Shown piece by piece: positions 25,674 to 34,205 of a stretch of DNA of 64,000 bases. How positions within the stretch are numbered: the stretch's first letter is position 1; every line of letters begins with the position of its first letter. The stretch is from Bacillota bacterium (GTDB lineage: Bacteria > Bacillota > Clostridia > Christensenellales > Pumilibacteraceae), in contig WRAP01000006.1 of NCBI GenBank assembly GCA_009780135.1, positions 1 through 64,000 of the forward strand, given 5' to 3'. The notes under the pieces were generated by a model. That model was given only the letters and a program-made list of their open reading frames with translations. It was not told the origin of the DNA and made no database searches. The translations under genes were made by a program, and so were the position numbers.

Positions 25674-26012
25674 TTAATTTTTTTTATTTTGTGTAATCAA
25701 TTTTATTATAGAAGCCACTTTGGTTACTTCTTCACTTGTAAGTATAGACAAATCTTGGCAAATATCGTTAAACATTGCTGGATAAGCATTATTTTCATTA
25801 AAAAAATCGGATAGCGTAATTCCGAAATAAATGCAAAATTCATATAAAAATTCAAGCGAGGGATTAAGTCGATTGTTCTCTAGCTGATTTATATATTCCG
25901 TACTTTTCCCTAATTCCAAACTTAACTTACGAGAAGAAATTCCATTAGACATACGGATACTACTTATTTTTTCACGAATAAACAATTTAAGTTGCTCAAA
26001 TTCATAATCCAT
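25674..26012 (-). CDS. XRE-family HTH regulator
   Basis: 112 residues. The N-terminal HTH (SSRKLSLELGKSTEYINQLE, NPSLEFLYEFCIYFGITLSDFF) is a standard XRE domain, followed by a helical C-terminus without a known motif. It reads away from the zinc-ribbon gene at 26143. The shared upstream region holds repeated CACTATGT half-sites, so it probably regulates itself and that gene. Confidence 0.85.
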   Translation of the reverse strand: MDYEFEQLKLFIREKISSIRMSNGISSRKLSLELGKSTEYINQLENNRLNPSLEFLYEFCIYFGITLSDFFNENNAYPAMFNDICQDLSILTSEEVTKVASIIKLITQNKKN

Positions 26013-26023
26013 ACCACAATTTT

Positions 26024-26093
26024 ACACTATGTAACTATGCATTTTTGCATATTTACACTATTTATTTAGTTTACATACATAGTGGCACTATGT
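26024..26093. promoter_or_regulatory. Operator-like CACTATGT repeats
   Basis: ACATAGTGGCACTATGT (26077-26093) is a perfect inverted repeat with a single central base. ACACTATGT recurs at 26024-26032, with a partial copy near 26055. They lie between a divergent HTH gene and its neighbour. Confidence 0.5.
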
Positions 26094-26142
26094 TATTATT
26101 GAATTGTACATATAAATTGTGCGAATAAAGGAGATAAAAACT

Positions 26143-26763
26143 ATGTTTTGTAATAAATGTGGGCAACATATGCCCGATAACGCAGTCTTTTGCAGTGGCT
26201 GTGGCACAAATCAACAAGGTGACATTACTATATCACAACATAAACCTATATATGAAATGAAAACTATAACTTGTTATCCAACAGAAAGAGCAGAGCAACA
26301 AACAAATGAATTTTATCAGGATTTAGGCTGGGAAGTTCTTAGTATGGATAGAAAGCAATTAAACGCTGGACAAACTCCTAACTTTTTCTTTGATGGTTCA
26401 AATGTTGCTTATGGTGGGTCAACTCAACATTTCACAACACAAACCCATATATCAATCCGTCGTGATAAAAAAATGCCAAATTATGATAAAATTAAAGAAT
26501 TATCTGATAAAGCAGAATATTACAGGTCAGAGCAAAAAAATCCTAGACCTGAATATTTTGGAAAAGAAAGTGAAATAGCCAAAGCTAAATTAGCGGGATG
26601 TATATGGCTTATTGAACTTTTCCCAGTTGGTTTATATTTTTTAATTGCAGGTAATCGTGCAGAAAAAAAACTAAAACAAGATACAATTGTCTACAAACAA
26701 AATATAGTGAAAAATTATGCAATTGCAGATGAATACAGACAACAATGTAAAAAATTATTATAA
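26143..26763 (+). CDS. Zinc-ribbon membrane protein
   Basis: 206 residues from ATG 26143, with AAGGAG about 10 nt upstream. An N-terminal double-CxxC zinc ribbon (CNKCGQHMPDNAVFCSGCG) of the kind found on many Firmicute membrane proteins is followed by a soluble domain and one or two hydrophobic stretches near residues 152-172. The function is unknown. The start at 26119 would precede the ribosome binding site. Confidence 0.75.
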   Translation: MFCNKCGQHMPDNAVFCSGCGTNQQGDITISQHKPIYEMKTITCYPTERAEQQTNEFYQDLGWEVLSMDRKQLNAGQTPNFFFDGSNVAYGGSTQHFTTQTHISIRRDKKMPNYDKIKELSDKAEYYRSEQKNPRPEYFGKESEIAKAKLAGCIWLIELFPVGLYFLIAGNRAEKKLKQDTIVYKQNIVKNYAIADEYRQQCKKLL

Positions 26764-26852
26764 AATAAAGTGCGGGTAGTTAATGCGCTCCTACTATTCG
26801 GTGGTATTTGAATTGCTTAATGGATAATAAGTTCTTAATTATACATCATGAA

Positions 26853-28121
26853 CTATAAATTCTGCTTTGCTTCCCATACGGCAAAATACATTCGTTGAAC
26901 ATTGTTGTATCTAGGTATAAAAACGGGTCTATCAGGGGGAGAGTCGGGGTCTCTATCGTAACCGTCGGGAAAATTTTGATAATTGCCTGTACCGTCGGAA
27001 ACTCCGCTTAAAATAAGATATAAATTATTAAAAAAATTGCCGACCTCACGCATAACTCGATTTATCCAATTTGCTTCTCTGTAATCAGTCCACCACTGAC
27101 TAATATTGTTTCTGTCCTGCCTTGCTCCAATAGGCCATCTTTCTCGAAATTCTGTTTGAATATCTCTATCCAAATTATTGCCCAAAAATATCGCACTCAC
27201 TAAATGGCTCATACTGTAAATATAGCCGACATATCTAAATAAGGGATTTTTGCTTGTAATAAGCACATAATAGGCTACTAAATTAGCGTCATTTTCTCGC
27301 ATAACACCGGCGGTGTGAGCAAATTCGTGTGCCATAGTAAAAATATTGCCGATAGTAGGTGGCATAAAATTAGTAGTGCCTTCGCCAAATGGAGTAAACG
27401 CCATACCCGCAACACCGACGGTCGAGAACCACCAACTATTTAGAAAGATTTTAGGGCGGGGAGTGAAATCAAAAAAGTAAGAACGATTTTCTAATCGCCT
27501 AAACTCGTCCCTCATCATTTCGCCCAGTCTAAAAAACGAATAATTTACAATAGCAAAACCATTTTCGCATCGCTTTAGGCTTTCGCCTACATAAATAAAA
27601 TCATCCATAAAAAAGTTTGCGATAGTAGTAATCTCATCATCTCGAGGCACGCTGTCGCTTAACATTATGCCGTTAGAAATATCGGCACGATTATAGCTAA
27701 AGCCCGTTGTAAGCATAAAATAGCTAAAAGCATTTACAGTAACAAGAATGGCAAGCATAACTCGGCGAAGCACAAGAGTACGCTTTTTGTCTTTTAGATT
27801 ATAAATAGATAGCGAAATTCCAAATACAACTAGCAAAATTCCTCCAAAAAGAAAAATTTCTCCTATCGAGATAATCGGAATAACTGATGTAAAAAAGCCA
27901 ACAAAGCTAACTAAAAAGTTAGAAATTGTTACAGTTATAAATTCGCTGGCAGAAACAGAGGTTGCTCGCAAAATAATTAAAAATATCAAAAAAGCCACAC
28001 TAGCACCGATAGCAATAGTTAGCTTTATAAATAATCGTTTATTTTCTTTTATAGGTTTAGCGAGTTGGTTTGCTTTATTTTTTGCAATAAACTTTTTGTG
28101 AAACTCGTACAAAGAGTGCAT
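26853..28121 (-). CDS. DUF3810-family membrane protein with a HExxH motif
   Basis: 422 residues. Two or three N-terminal membrane helices (about residues 29-50, 60-80 and 87-108) are followed by a large outer domain with MAHEFAHTAGV, a HExxH zinc-metalloprotease signature, and ENDANLVAYY, which could provide the third ligand. This is the DUF3810 layout; no peptidase activity is established for the family as far as I know. The gene has its own unit. Confidence 0.78.
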   Translation of the reverse strand: MHSLYEFHKKFIAKNKANQLAKPIKENKRLFIKLTIAIGASVAFLIFLIILRATSVSASEFITVTISNFLVSFVGFFTSVIPIISIGEIFLFGGILLVVFGISLSIYNLKDKKRTLVLRRVMLAILVTVNAFSYFMLTTGFSYNRADISNGIMLSDSVPRDDEITTIANFFMDDFIYVGESLKRCENGFAIVNYSFFRLGEMMRDEFRRLENRSYFFDFTPRPKIFLNSWWFSTVGVAGMAFTPFGEGTTNFMPPTIGNIFTMAHEFAHTAGVMRENDANLVAYYVLITSKNPLFRYVGYIYSMSHLVSAIFLGNNLDRDIQTEFRERWPIGARQDRNNISQWWTDYREANWINRVMREVGNFFNNLYLILSGVSDGTGNYQNFPDGYDRDPDSPPDRPVFIPRYNNVQRMYFAVWEAKQNL

Positions 28122-28186
28122 AGCAATTATTATAAAGCAAAAGTAGCAAAGTGAAAACTAAAAAGTTTATACATTGATGTTCAATA

Positions 28187-28271
28187 GTGCATCCCCTACA
28201 ATGACGCTGTTTAAAGCTAATGATAGCCCTACTTTAAAAGTCATTCATATATGAATGACTTTTAAAGTAGG
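28187..28271. repeat. GTAGGGG half-repeat and 44-bp palindrome
   Basis: 28187-28200 reads GTGCATCCCCTACA, half of a GTAGGGG-type repeat. 28228-28271 is a perfect palindrome with 22-bp arms whose AAAAGTCATTC/GAATGACTTTT core equals that at 22675-22718. These fill most of the gene-free region 28122-28394 together with the promoter hairpin below. Confidence 0.6.
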
Positions 28272-28328
28272 CTCGAACGGTAGAATGTCTCACTACAATA
28301 GAACAGTTTTTAGTAATTAAAATATAAT

Positions 28329-28385
28329 TTGACAAAATGCCCCAACAACACTATCCTTATATTTGTGATTGGCACAAATATAAGG
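28329..28385 (+). promoter_or_regulatory. Promoter with a hairpin covering the ribosome binding site
   Basis: TTGACA (28329-28334), 17 nt, TATCCT (28352-28357). A perfect 13-bp inverted repeat, CCTTATATTTGTG (28355-28367) and CACAAATATAAGG (28373-28385), has its right arm ending in AAGG, the ribosome binding site of the lipoprotein ATG at 28395. It could be an operator, or an RNA hairpin that hides the site. Confidence 0.5.
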
Positions 28386-28394
28386 TATTAACTT

Positions 28395-28850
28395 ATGAAA
28401 AATATTAAAAAAATATCTATTCTGCTAGTTGTTTTACTGGCTATTATAATATCAATTCCACTAATTGCTTGTAGTGATTGCAATAACTATGAAAGTTCTA
28501 GCAGCGATACTTCAACTGATACTACAACTTCGTGTGATATATCATCTCCTATAACACCAAGAGTAACAGATGTTAGAGTTTATCGTAATGATGTTATTGT
28601 TGAAGTAGGCTTTTCCATTTCACTAGCTGATGGTCCGATAACTCTTGCAGTTGTTGTAGAGGGAGAGGGGGATTTTGATGATTCAATTGAAATTATTTCT
28701 GCTGTTGAAGGTATTGCTAGTTTTTCTAGTCGAACGGCGTTAGGTGAAGTAACGCTTACGCCTTTGAATACAGGGGCATCGCTTATTATAATCTCAAGCG
28801 TTATGAATGCAGCAGAATCTCAAGGTTTTGTGCTAACAATAACAACTTAA
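28395..28850 (+). CDS. Small secreted lipoprotein, function unknown
   Basis: 151 residues. The signal peptide ends in a lipobox (LIACSDC, Cys26). A Ser/Thr/Asp linker follows, then a beta-rich domain (VTDVRVYRNDVIVEVGFSIS ... GFVLTITT) that looks immunoglobulin-like. I do not recognise a family. Translation may be controlled by the hairpin just upstream. Confidence 0.7.
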   Translation: MKNIKKISILLVVLLAIIISIPLIACSDCNNYESSSSDTSTDTTTSCDISSPITPRVTDVRVYRNDVIVEVGFSISLADGPITLAVVVEGEGDFDDSIEIISAVEGIASFSSRTALGEVTLTPLNTGASLIIISSVMNAAESQGFVLTITT

Positions 28851-28921
28851 AGATGGGCAAAGAAATACGATTTTATTTGTTATTTAATTAGTTTTTTAGT
28901 AGACAGCGCTTTAATTATGCT

Positions 28922-29878
28922 TTAATCGTTTCTTTTCTTTCGCAAATTTCTAAAGAATATAAAGGTTAGTATTAAAATTGTAAAAACGGTATAGACAATT
29001 ACCGAGGTAACTACATCGGATAGGTAATGGGCTCCTGTTACAATTCGACCGTACATCATAGAGATAGCATAAAATGATGATAGTCCGTACATTAAGCCAA
29101 TTACTATTTTATTTTTTATATTAAAAATGGGTGGAATCATCCAAACATAGGTAAAGCTAAGAGCAGCTAAAACATGACCCGAAAAAAACGCTTCGTTGCC
29201 GTTGGGACCGTTTATAATAAACCAATGAGTAAAGCCAATGTCTGGGTCTAGTATACCTCCAATATCTCTAAATCTTACCCGTCCCCATAACCATTTTACA
29301 AAAAGCATTAAAAAATAAGCAAGATTTGCAATAATAAAACACAGCATTAAAAAGTAGAGAATTTTCACTAGATGCTGTTTTGGTAATAAGAATGCTATGG
29401 TAGTAAAAGCTCCGATGCCGATAGTAGCGATAATTAGGGCAATCCACCAAGTATCCACTAGCACACCGTATGTGAAAAAATAACCAAAGATGAATGCTCC
29501 GGCTAGTGGAAGTAAAAATAATAGAAATAAATAGTTACCTTTTTTACGGGTGCGGATTAGCCACACAAACATCACAACAAAAAATCCGCAATTTACAATA
29601 AATGGTGCAGGCCATTCGCCAAAGTCTTGCAAAAACCAGCTATACCATTCATACGGATTATTGAGTGCATGTGCTATTTGATAATCCCAAATGCTAGCCA
29701 CAACCATAAGACAAACGCACACCGAAAAAAGCACAATTAAAAATATTGTCAGTGATTTTTTGTGTAGCTGAATACCCTCGTAAAGATTTTTTGTTAAACC
29801 TTTAAATTCAGTAATTGTTTGATTATAACTAACCAGCATTTCTTGATCTACTATATAAGTTGTTTCGTCAACGGACAT
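28922..29878 (-). CDS. PAP2-family membrane phosphatase
   Basis: 318 residues with six or more helices. The PAP2 motifs are present: FFSGHVLAALSF (motif 2, His) and GRIVTGAHYLSDV (motif 3, Arg and His), with RVRFRDI as a weak motif 1. Such enzymes dephosphorylate undecaprenyl pyrophosphate or phosphatidic acid on the outer face. The N-terminal 60 residues are soluble. It lies 53 nt downstream of the membrane-protein gene at 29932 on the same strand. Confidence 0.8.
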   Translation of the reverse strand: MSVDETTYIVDQEMLVSYNQTITEFKGLTKNLYEGIQLHKKSLTIFLIVLFSVCVCLMVVASIWDYQIAHALNNPYEWYSWFLQDFGEWPAPFIVNCGFFVVMFVWLIRTRKKGNYLFLLFLLPLAGAFIFGYFFTYGVLVDTWWIALIIATIGIGAFTTIAFLLPKQHLVKILYFLMLCFIIANLAYFLMLFVKWLWGRVRFRDIGGILDPDIGFTHWFIINGPNGNEAFFSGHVLAALSFTYVWMIPPIFNIKNKIVIGLMYGLSSFYAISMMYGRIVTGAHYLSDVVTSVIVYTVFTILILTFIFFRNLRKKRND

Positions 29879-29931
29879 ATTAACTAATATATCCTAATAT
29901 TAGTTAATTAGTCAAATCAATACTTGACATA

Positions 29932-30450
29932 TCACTGTATTTTAGATTTTTTCTTTTTTCTATTATCCACAATGGAAGTAACCGTTATATTATCGTTGCC
30001 TAATTGGCTTGCCTCGGCTATGATTATATCAACAACTTCTTGCAGATTTTTTATAATGCCTTGAGCATATTTCTTCCCGTATATATCCTCAATTAAAATA
30101 GAGCCGTCGAGTGAGGAAGGTCTTGGATGAGGCATAAGCTGTATAGATTTCATTTCGGTTAAAGAAATTTCTTGCTCGGGTTGTTTTTTGAATCCAGCGA
30201 AAATCAGTTTATTATCTATATAATCTATAAAAACAAGTTCTTTTGGAAATCTAAGACCTCTTAGAATAACATAAATACTTGCTATAGTTGATAAACCTGA
30301 AAGAACACCCCAAAAGATAGGTCCCATATCAAAAAAATTCGTAAAAATTTCAACCAATACAGTTGTAACTCCTGTAGCAACAGAAAAAATAAGCATCATT
30401 ATGCCCATTCTTGAAAAATACAAGCTTCTTGTTCCAATAGCTTTTCGCAT
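29932..30450 (-). CDS. Hypothetical protein with two transmembrane segments
   Basis: Not recognised. From ATG 30450 it has 172 residues with two helices (about residues 16-40 and 46-66), then a PH-like soluble region (FIDYIDNKLIFAGF, EISLTEMKSIQLMP) resembling bacterial pleckstrin-homology-like membrane proteins. The longer start at 30501 would overlap the mnmG promoter, so 30450 is preferred. No clear ribosome binding site at either. Confidence 0.6.
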   Translation of the reverse strand: MRKAIGTRSLYFSRMGIMMLIFSVATGVTTVLVEIFTNFFDMGPIFWGVLSGLSTIASIYVILRGLRFPKELVFIDYIDNKLIFAGFKKQPEQEISLTEMKSIQLMPHPRPSSLDGSILIEDIYGKKYAQGIIKNLQEVVDIIIAEASQLGNDNITVTSIVDNRKKKKSKIQ

Positions 30451-30494
30451 AAAGTTAGTGTAGAATAGAGAAGATAAAAAGTCAATTTTATTTT

Positions 30495-30550
30495 TTGACA
30501 AACAAATTAAAATTACGGTATAATAAAAATAGTTGGAACTGTAACGAAAG
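30495..30550 (+). promoter_or_regulatory. mnmG promoter
   Basis: Perfect TTGACA (30495-30500), 18-nt spacer, perfect TATAAT (30519-30524). The early transcript reads TTGGAACTGTAACGAAAG (from 30533), nearly the same as, and at the same distance from the -10 as, that upstream of recD2 (60351). Confidence 0.85.
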
Positions 30551-30569
30551 GGTTTCAGCTAACATTACG

Positions 30570-32438
30570 ATGATAAAAAAGTTTGATGCTATTGTTATAG
30601 GTATTGGGCATGCTGGTATCGAATCGGCTGTTGCTCTTGCTAAAAAGGGGTTTAAGACGCTTGCATTATCTATTAGTTTAGATAATGTGGGTTTTTTGGC
30701 ATGCAACCCAAGCATTGGCGGTACAGCAAAGGGTCATTTGGTGTGTGAGGTTGATGCTCTTGGCGGTGTTATGGGAATTGTTGCCGATAAAACGCTTACA
30801 CATTTAAGAATGTTAAATAGCTCTAAAGGGGTTGCGGTGCAGAGCCTTAGGGGGCAAGTTGATAAGTATAAATATCATGATTATATGAAGTCGCTACTTG
30901 AGAGTACTCCAAATTTGAGTTTACGACAAGGCGAGGTTAGCGAGATTATAGTTAACGGAAGTGGAGATAAGAGAAAAATCAAAGGTGTTAAATTAGTAAA
31001 CGGCTTGCAATTTTTAGCTAAGGTTATAGTTGTTGCAACGGGAGTATACTTAGAAAGCTGTACAATAACAGGAGATGTTATAGAAGAAAAGGGACCTAGC
31101 GGATTTTCTCGTTCTAACTACTTAGCAAATAGCCTGCGACAGCTAGGCTTTAATTTGCGTCGCTTTAAGACAGGTACTCCCGCCAGAGTTAAAAAAAGTA
31201 GTGTAGATTTAGATAAATTAACAATTCAAGAAGGCGAAAACACTCCTTATAGCTTTTGTTTAGATAGCGTTCAAGAAGAATTGGCTAAAACGCTTCATCA
31301 TTGTCATTTAGGGTATACTAATCAAGATACTCACTCAATCATATCAAAAAATCTTAAAAAATCGCCTAAGTATGCCGGGCTTATTAAGGGAGCGGGAGCA
31401 AGATACTGCCCGAGTGTAGAGGATAAGATTGTACGATTTAGCGGAAAGGAAAGGCATCCGTTTTTTTTAGAGCCCGAGGGCGAAAAGACGGAGGAGTGTT
31501 ATGTTCAGGGATTGTCGACGGGACTACCTGCGAGCATTCAAGATGAGTTATATCGTAGCATAGAAGGATTTGAGAATGTCGAAATTATGCGTGATGCGTA
31601 CGCTATCGAATACGAGTGCATAGACCCGAGTGAGTTATTTGCGAGTTTAGAGAGTAAAGCAATTAAAGGACTTTATTTTGCCGGACAAATAAACGGCACA
31701 AGCGGATACGAGGAAGCGGCGGCACAAGGATTAGTAGCAGGTATAAATGCAGGGTTAGCGTTAGAAAAAAAACCGCCTGTAATTTTAGCAAGAGAAAACA
31801 GCTATATTGGTGTTTTGATTGATGATTTAGTGGTTAAAGGTACAGATGAACCGTATAGAATGATGACGAGTAGAAGTGAGTATAGGTTGCTATTAAGGCA
31901 AGATAATGCAGATTTGCGGCTTAGTGAGATTGGGTATAAAGCAGGGGTGTTAAGTGAGGAACGATATAAAAAGCTATTACAAAAGAAATCGGATATTGAA
32001 AAATGTAAAGAGATAATAAAAAATCAAGCGGATAGTAAAAAAGTTGCTTTATTTTTAGAGAAAATCAGCGAAGCAAAAGCATATAGGGGATTAACTTATG
32101 AGGAAATTATAAAACGAGGCGGTGTTACATTTGATAATTTTACTGCCGAGTTTGATATTTTTAACAATGTTTCTAAAGCGTCTGCTTATGATGTGTTTAT
32201 CGAAATTAAATACGCCGGTTATATTGTTAGAGAACAGCAATCGGCACAAGAAGCGTTAAGATTATCTGAAATGGTAATACCGTCTAACACAGATTTCTAT
32301 TCTGTACACGGTTTAAGGTTAGAAGCTCAGGAAAAATTGTCAAAAATTCGTCCTTTGACAATCGGTCAAGCCAGCAGAATCAGTGGACTAAATCCCGCCG
32401 ATATAAATGTGCTTATAATAAAACTAACTCGAAAATAA
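30570..32438 (+). CDS. mnmG: tRNA uridine-5-carboxymethylaminomethyl enzyme MnmG
   Basis: The FAD enzyme that, with MnmE, modifies uridine 34 of tRNA. The FAD-binding N-terminus (FDAIVIGIGHAGIESA) begins right after ATG 30570, and CNPSIGGTAKGHLVCEVDALGG, TGTPAR and GYEEAAAQGLVAG are family signatures. Length (622) is normal. The frame upstream of 30570 is the promoter and is not translated. It is often next to rsmG and parAB near the origin; here those partners are absent, with parB 20 kb away. Confidence 0.96.
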   Translation: MIKKFDAIVIGIGHAGIESAVALAKKGFKTLALSISLDNVGFLACNPSIGGTAKGHLVCEVDALGGVMGIVADKTLTHLRMLNSSKGVAVQSLRGQVDKYKYHDYMKSLLESTPNLSLRQGEVSEIIVNGSGDKRKIKGVKLVNGLQFLAKVIVVATGVYLESCTITGDVIEEKGPSGFSRSNYLANSLRQLGFNLRRFKTGTPARVKKSSVDLDKLTIQEGENTPYSFCLDSVQEELAKTLHHCHLGYTNQDTHSIISKNLKKSPKYAGLIKGAGARYCPSVEDKIVRFSGKERHPFFLEPEGEKTEECYVQGLSTGLPASIQDELYRSIEGFENVEIMRDAYAIEYECIDPSELFASLESKAIKGLYFAGQINGTSGYEEAAAQGLVAGINAGLALEKKPPVILARENSYIGVLIDDLVVKGTDEPYRMMTSRSEYRLLLRQDNADLRLSEIGYKAGVLSEERYKKLLQKKSDIEKCKEIIKNQADSKKVALFLEKISEAKAYRGLTYEEIIKRGGVTFDNFTAEFDIFNNVSKASAYDVFIEIKYAGYIVREQQSAQEALRLSEMVIPSNTDFYSVHGLRLEAQEKLSKIRPLTIGQASRISGLNPADINVLIIKLTRK

Positions 32439-32507
32439 TAAGAAAATTTAAAACTTTCGAAAAATTATCGCGAAAATAAAGCTATTCTCTATAAATTCTA
32501 TATATAC

Positions 32508-32549
32508 AAAATAAAAACCGAGATAATTATTTACCTCGGTTTTTATTTT
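32508..32549. terminator. Bidirectional terminator
   Basis: 15-bp arms AAAATAAAAACCGAG/CTCGGTTTTTATTTT between the convergent mnmG and the acidic membrane protein gene. Confidence 0.88.
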
Positions 32550-32579
32550 AATTAAAGTTATATAAATTTAGTTGTTTCT

Positions 32580-33941
32580 TTACCATTCTTCGCCGTAACC
32601 CCAATCATCTTCCGGTGGAATATCTACTACATATTCGCCGTTATCTCTGTTACCTCTTTGTATTTGTCTAATATCTAGTAAGCGGTGGTAAAGTCTACTT
32701 GTATTCATTCGGATTAGCACCGGTGTTACACGATGTTCTCTTGCTATAGGATTAGCTACTTCTGTATAATTAGAATTAAAAATATACATTTCGTATTCTT
32801 CAATCACATTAAAGCTATCATTTATAACCATTCTAATGCGATCGAAGTCTATTCTTTTATAGCGGTTGCCAGTTGCCCTGGCTTCAGTTGAGTTATCTCT
32901 AACATATATATAAGGGAGTCCTGTATAATATTTGCGGTCGCTAGGGCGGTCTTCGTAATGAATATAATCGGCTTGAGTAGCAAACACAAATTCTAGTACA
33001 AATCTTCCTGCTCCAAAGGGAGTAACATTTCTAATTTCGCTACCTAATACCTCAACTCTATCTACTGTAGTAACTTCATCATATACTCTGTTATTTAAGT
33101 GATCGGTATAAAAGGTTAAATCATCATTAAGGCGATATACTCTGTCTACTCTTTCATTGGTTCTAAGTCTTAAAGTATTTACATAGTTAAATTCTAATAA
33201 GCTTCTTAGCATTGAGTGAGATGTGCTTGCGATACCTTCTTGAAAAATATCTCTAAGGTGGTCGTTATCTTCATTGAAGTCTTCTCTTCTTATAGAGGCT
33301 AAATAACCGTTAGAGTCGTATATATTTACATAAATCCAGTTTGCAAAGACCTCGTCTGATAATGCTTTATGCGGAATAAATCCTAAAATTAAACCTGTTA
33401 CTAATAAACCAACAAGTAAAACAGCAGGAATTGCCATCCATTTGCGGAATCTAAATTTTTGTCTAGGTGATTTTTCGTGTTTTATGCCGGACATTCTTAC
33501 GGGAGTTGGTTTTTTAGCCGGAGTTTCTTCGACTTCTTGCGGGACGGCGAAAACTGCGTCCCCTATAGGAGTTTCATCTACAACAGGAATTTCGTCATTA
33601 GCTTGTGGTTGCTCGTCAAAAGCTTCCTCCGCTTCAATTACAGGGATTTCATCTTCGTTAGCTACGGTAGTAGTTATTTCTTCTTGGGCAACAGGAGGTT
33701 CTTCGGCTATTGGTGCTTCTTCTATAGCAGTAGTAGGGGATTCCTCAGCTACAGGAGCTTCTGGAGTTTCCTCAACTGCAACGGGAGCGTCCTCCACAAC
33801 AGGAACTTTCTCTTCTGAAGTAGGTTCAACTTCTGCTACAGGAACTTCTGTTACAGCAGACGGATTATCATTTGCTTTTGTAGGAGCAACTTCTTCCATA
33901 GTTTCGCCGTCTGTATTTATTTTTAGTTCTTCGTTTTCCAT
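32580..33941 (-). CDS. Single-pass membrane protein with a long acidic Pro/Glu-rich N-terminal region
   Basis: 453 residues from ATG 33941; AAAGGA lies about 12 nt upstream. Residues 1-150 are low-complexity Glu/Pro/Val/Ala. A basic stretch and one helix (about 175-198) follow, then an extracellular alpha/beta domain of 250 residues that I cannot name. A palindromic repeat is translated in the N-terminal region as IGDAVFAVPQ, nearly the same peptide as in the acyltransferase at 20700. It follows ftsH on the same strand with a 175-bp repeat element between. Confidence 0.7.
   Translation of the reverse strand: MENEELKINTDGETMEEVAPTKANDNPSAVTEVPVAEVEPTSEEKVPVVEDAPVAVEETPEAPVAEESPTTAIEEAPIAEEPPVAQEEITTTVANEDEIPVIEAEEAFDEQPQANDEIPVVDETPIGDAVFAVPQEVEETPAKKPTPVRMSGIKHEKSPRQKFRFRKWMAIPAVLLVGLLVTGLILGFIPHKALSDEVFANWIYVNIYDSNGYLASIRREDFNEDNDHLRDIFQEGIASTSHSMLRSLLEFNYVNTLRLRTNERVDRVYRLNDDLTFYTDHLNNRVYDEVTTVDRVEVLGSEIRNVTPFGAGRFVLEFVFATQADYIHYEDRPSDRKYYTGLPYIYVRDNSTEARATGNRYKRIDFDRIRMVINDSFNVIEEYEMYIFNSNYTEVANPIAREHRVTPVLIRMNTSRLYHRLLDIRQIQRGNRDNGEYVVDIPPEDDWGYGEEW
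33540..33564. repeat. In-frame palindromic GTAGGGGACG repeat
   Basis: On the minus strand TAGGGGACGCAGTTTTCGCC then GTCCCGC; it matches 21640-21665 and is read in the same frame. Confidence 0.75.
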
Positions 33942-33958
33942 TTGTCTTAAAGTCCTTT

Positions 33959-33978
33959 TGTAGGGGGCAATCCCCACA
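33959..33978. repeat. GTAGGGG-type palindrome upstream of a start
   Basis: GTAGGGGGCAATCCCCACAA, with GGGG/CCCC arms, 18 nt upstream of the ATG at 33941. The apparent upstream extension of that reading frame is this repeat. Confidence 0.55.
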
Positions 33979-34027
33979 AACTATAGTATTATAGTATAAA
34001 TAAAAAATAATGTAAAGCAGTTTTTTT

Positions 34028-34202
34028 CAATGAGAAATGAGAAATTAGGAATGAGAAATTTCAGACTTATTTATAGATTTCATAATTAAATTCTTGAATT
34101 TAAGCTAAAATAAATATAATCATTGAAAAAATATTCCTTACAAGTTAAATATTTTTATAAATTATCAATAATTTCTCATTCCTAATTTCTCATTTCTCAT
34201 TG
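34028..34202. mobile_element. 175-bp inverted-repeat element (no gene), after ftsH
   Basis: 33-bp terminal inverted repeats, 34028-34060 and 34170-34202, are exact reverse complements and made of TGAGAAAT/GAAATTAGGAA units. Just inside the left arm is TCAGACTTATTTATAG. No open frame. The right end is 3 nt from the ftsH stop codon. The arms closely resemble those of the four-helix-bundle element at 54187-54688, so this may be a non-autonomous relative. Confidence 0.75.
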
Positions 34203-34205
34203 TTA

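Noticed and set aside
33442-33963. Ser/Thr-rich plus-strand frames
   Set aside because: They are antisense shadows of the Glu/Pro-rich part of the acidic membrane protein.
34028-34202. Ordinary rho-independent terminator for ftsH
   Set aside because: The arms are 33 bp long but 109 nt apart and repeated elsewhere with the same internal motif, so a mobile repeat explains it better. It may still end transcripts.
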